The position numbers and the translations under genes are program-made. From contig JAMPFJ010000015.1 of the NCBI GenBank assembly GCA_023664535.1, positions 1 to 64,000 on the forward strand: DNA of 64,000 nucleotides, read 5' to 3'. Under the pieces are notes generated by a model. It had not been told where the DNA came from and made no database searches. It saw nothing but the letters and a program-made list of their open reading frames with translations. Shown piece after piece: positions 62,001 through 64,000 of this stretch. The number at the start of each line of letters is the position of its first letter. The stretch's first letter is position 1. This DNA comes from Bacteroidales bacterium (lineage in GTDB: Bacteria > Bacillota > Clostridia > Lachnospirales > Lachnospiraceae).

Positions 62001-63179
62001 TTAATGGTGGAATAAACGAATCCCGGTAAACGCCATCACCATATCGTACTGGTCACAGCATTCTATCACGGCATCGTCACGGACTGAGCCTCCCGGCTGG
62101 GCAATATAATTTACCCCACTCTTATGTGCCCGCTCAATATTATCGGAAAATGGGAAAAAAGCATCCGAACCCAGCGTAACTCCGGTATTGCCATCCAGCC
62201 ATGCCCGCTTTTCTTCTCTGGTAAATACCTCCGGTTTTACCTTAAACCGCTTCTGCCACTCACCCTCACGAAGCACGTCCTCATACTCGTCCCCAATGTA
62301 AACATCAATGGCATTGTCCCTGTCTGCACGTCCCAATCCGTCCACAAATTGAAGCTTCAAAACCTTTGGCGACTGCCGCAGATACCAGTTATCCGCTTTC
62401 CGCCCTGCCAGCCTGGTGCAATGAATACGCGACTGCTGTCCGGCGCCGATACCGATTGCCTGTCCTCCCTTAACATAGCACACCGAATTGGACTGTGTAT
62501 ATTTTAAAGTAATCAGAGCAATCTTAATGTCAATCAGGGCGCTTTCCGGAATCTCCTTATTCTTTGTCACAATATTGGACAACAAATCCGCATCAATATT
62601 TAATTCATTTCTTCCCTGCTCAAAGGTAATTCCGTAAATCTGCTTCTTTTCCAATTTTGCAGGCTCGTAGCTCTCGTCAATCCGGATAATATTATATCCG
62701 CCCTTCTTTTTTGCTTTCAGCAGCTCCAATGCTTCCTCCGTATATCCCGGCGCAATAACACCGTCGGAAACCTCACGCTTAATCAGCTTCGCCGTATCGG
62801 CATCGCAGATATCTGACAACGCAATGAAATCACCGAAGGAAGACATCCGGTCGGCGCCTCTTGCCCTGGCATATGCACAGGCAAGCGGCGATAATTCTCC
62901 AAGGTCATCCACCCAGTATATCTTTGCCAGCGTATCCTCCAGCGGAAGACCGACTGCCGCTCCTGCAGGCGACACATGTTTAAAAGAAGTCGCAGCCGGC
63001 AGTCCCGTTGCTTCCTTCAATTCTTTTACCAGCTGCCAGCCGTTAAATGCGTCCAGGAAGTTGATATATCCCGGTTTTCCGTTTAACACGGTAACCGGTA
63101 AATCGCTGCCGTCCTCCATATATATTCTTGATGGTTTCTGATTCGGATTACATCCGTATTTTAATTGAATCTCGTTCAT
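62001..63179 (-). CDS. AICAR transformylase, stand-alone (PurH C-terminal half)
   Basis: 392 residues. It formylates AICAR to FAICAR in purine synthesis. The catalytic Lys-His appears in ATSFKHVSPAGAA. Other family blocks are YTQSNSVCYVKGGQAIGIGAGQQSR, here split as YTQSNSVCYVKGG then QAIGIGAGQQSR, and GSDAFFPFSDNIERA. The IMP-cyclohydrolase half of ordinary PurH is absent, and the gene for that step lies 25 bp upstream as a separate archaeal-type enzyme. AGGAGG is 5 nt before the ATG. Confidence 0.94.
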   Translation of the reverse strand: MNEIQLKYGCNPNQKPSRIYMEDGSDLPVTVLNGKPGYINFLDAFNGWQLVKELKEATGLPAATSFKHVSPAGAAVGLPLEDTLAKIYWVDDLGELSPLACAYARARGADRMSSFGDFIALSDICDADTAKLIKREVSDGVIAPGYTEEALELLKAKKKGGYNIIRIDESYEPAKLEKKQIYGITFEQGRNELNIDADLLSNIVTKNKEIPESALIDIKIALITLKYTQSNSVCYVKGGQAIGIGAGQQSRIHCTRLAGRKADNWYLRQSPKVLKLQFVDGLGRADRDNAIDVYIGDEYEDVLREGEWQKRFKVKPEVFTREEKRAWLDGNTGVTLGSDAFFPFSDNIERAHKSGVNYIAQPGGSVRDDAVIECCDQYDMVMAFTGIRLFHH

Positions 63180-63204
63180 CTTGTCCTCCTGTTTCCCTCA
63201 TCCG

Positions 63205-63918
63205 TTACTGGTTCTTGTTTACGATTCTTGTTTCATATTTCCCGGTTTCAATATCAATGAACCGGACAAACAAAGACACCTTATTTTCCTCATTCAGGCT
63301 GTTCCATATCCTGCCGGTAAGCTCATCAATGTCACCGTCAATCTCTACCCGTTTCGGTTCCCCCAAAAAGCTTGGAAGCGGTTCCTCATTTCTGGCATAG
63401 GTATGGATAAACCGTCCCTCCCCGGCTTTGGGATTTTCATAAGTAAAGGTGTACCGGTTACAGGAAGTCCCCTCTCTGTCGCCGCTTTTTAAAATCGACA
63501 TGGCATAGGCATACGCACCGTCTGCTATATGCATGACTCCGGAAATGCGCGGTGTATAATTCGGTGCGTCCGGCTCAAACTCCCTCTGCCGCAATGCCTG
63601 CTCAAAGCTAAGCCCCCTCTCCAGACCGTCATAAATCGTGTCCGTCTGGTCTCCATTGGTTACAATGGTTCTCTCTCCCAGCACACGAACAGGCGCATAA
63701 ATAATCAGGCTTGGGTCCTCAAGCTTATCCGGATTATATGCCTCCGTGCGAATCCCCTCACCCTCCGTAACAAATACACGGTTACGGCTGTTTGCGCTTC
63801 TTCCCATGATAAAATAAGCTGTAACTGCTTTTTTACCGTCCTTTGACCTGCCAATCACAATTCCCCTGCCGGGATATGCATTCTCTTTCAGTTCCTTCTC
63901 TAAAGATATCCTGTTCAT
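63205..63918 (-). CDS. IMP cyclohydrolase, archaeal PurO-like
   Basis: 237 residues, complete. It closes FAICAR to IMP, the last step of purine ring synthesis. The sequence (NAYPGRGIVIGRS start, YFIMGRSANSRNRVF, DPSLIIYAPVR and TNGDQTDTIYDGL) matches the IMP_cyclohyd family typified by methanogen PurO, not the MGS-fold cyclohydrolase of PurH. With the downstream AICAR transformylase it supplies both activities of PurH. AAGGAGG is 11 nt before the ATG. The 82 bp beyond it to the window end hold only upstream sequence. Confidence 0.9.
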   Translation of the reverse strand: MNRISLEKELKENAYPGRGIVIGRSKDGKKAVTAYFIMGRSANSRNRVFVTEGEGIRTEAYNPDKLEDPSLIIYAPVRVLGERTIVTNGDQTDTIYDGLERGLSFEQALRQREFEPDAPNYTPRISGVMHIADGAYAYAMSILKSGDREGTSCNRYTFTYENPKAGEGRFIHTYARNEEPLPSFLGEPKRVEIDGDIDELTGRIWNSLNEENKVSLFVRFIDIETGKYETRIVNKNQ

Positions 63919-64000
63919 CCGGTATATATCCTCCTTAATCCTGCCGTTTTTACCTATTTTGTTCCCGTGTTAATCTATTTTCGGAAGCTGGCTGACTGAC

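Noticed and set aside
1..64000. tRNA, rRNA, insertion sequence or prophage genes
   Set aside because: None seen by eye: no transposase or integrase motifs, no phage structural genes, and no cloverleaf with CCA-type ends noticed. A tRNAscan and IS search were not possible.

Overview
The window looks like a chromosome segment of a low-to-mid G+C Gram-positive anaerobe, most likely a Lachnospiraceae member of the Clostridia. The evidence is consensus sigma-A promoters and strong Shine-Dalgarno sites, a T-box in front of pheS, an LTA-synthase-like sulfatase, a WalR-type box, PPi-dependent phosphofructokinase, a DUF6320-type membrane protein and a split purH. There are 43 protein genes, 42 complete and one cut at the left edge. 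No rRNA, tRNA, CRISPR array, prophage or insertion sequence was recognised. Gene starts were set by ribosome binding sites and family length.

Layout. 1-7.6 kb (minus strand): a two-gene surface/secretion operon. A large exported protein ending in an alpha/alpha-toroid precedes a lipoprotein with a transglutaminase-like domain whose last ~120 residues resemble the CdiA C-terminal nuclease family. A small gene, presumably the immunity gene, starts 5 nt after the toxin stop and runs off the left edge. 7.9-14.6 kb: response regulator, intramembrane-sensing-type kinase, sbcD, sbcC and a small membrane protein, all one way. 14.7-16.2 kb: a cell-wall SH3/3D protein behind a promoter carrying a WalR-type box. 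16.5-19.8 kb (plus): pseudouridine synthase, tyrA and aroA, followed by a structured element and a terminator. 20.0-20.6 kb: Phd/ParE toxin-antitoxin pair. 20.7-22.3 kb: EAL protein with degenerate GGDEF.

22.4-27.8 kb: T-box, pheS, pheT and queA, with an odd repeat-filled leader between the T-box terminator and pheS. 27.7-31.0 kb: YihY and SpoIID-like genes. 31.1-31.4 kb: candidate 6S RNA. 31.6-32.9 kb (plus): PPi-phosphofructokinase behind 23-bp tandem repeats. 32.9-43.6 kb: a LacI-sensor/GGDEF/EAL/beta-solenoid fusion, a beta-CASP RNase, a MOP flippase, an aconitase-family hydratase and a secreted transglutaminase-like protein. 44.0-44.7 kb: two divergent small regulator-like genes around an inverted repeat. 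44.8-50.8 kb: LTA-synthase-like sulfatase, VanZ, small membrane protein, HD hydrolase and M29 peptidase. 50.9-57.4 kb: a tight five-gene operon of acyltransferase, DUF6320-type protein, esterase and a two-subunit ABC exporter. 57.5-63.9 kb: typA, glgB, stand-alone AICAR transformylase and an archaeal-type IMP cyclohydrolase.

The most notable items are the lipoprotein-borne CdiA-like toxin with its surface-protein partner, the cytoplasmic c-di-GMP phosphodiesterase fused to a LacI-type sensor and a beta-solenoid, the 55-bp repeats and 24-bp perfect hairpin inside the pheS leader, and the acyltransferase/esterase/exporter operon. All functions are read from sequence motifs and memory of families. 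No database search was run.
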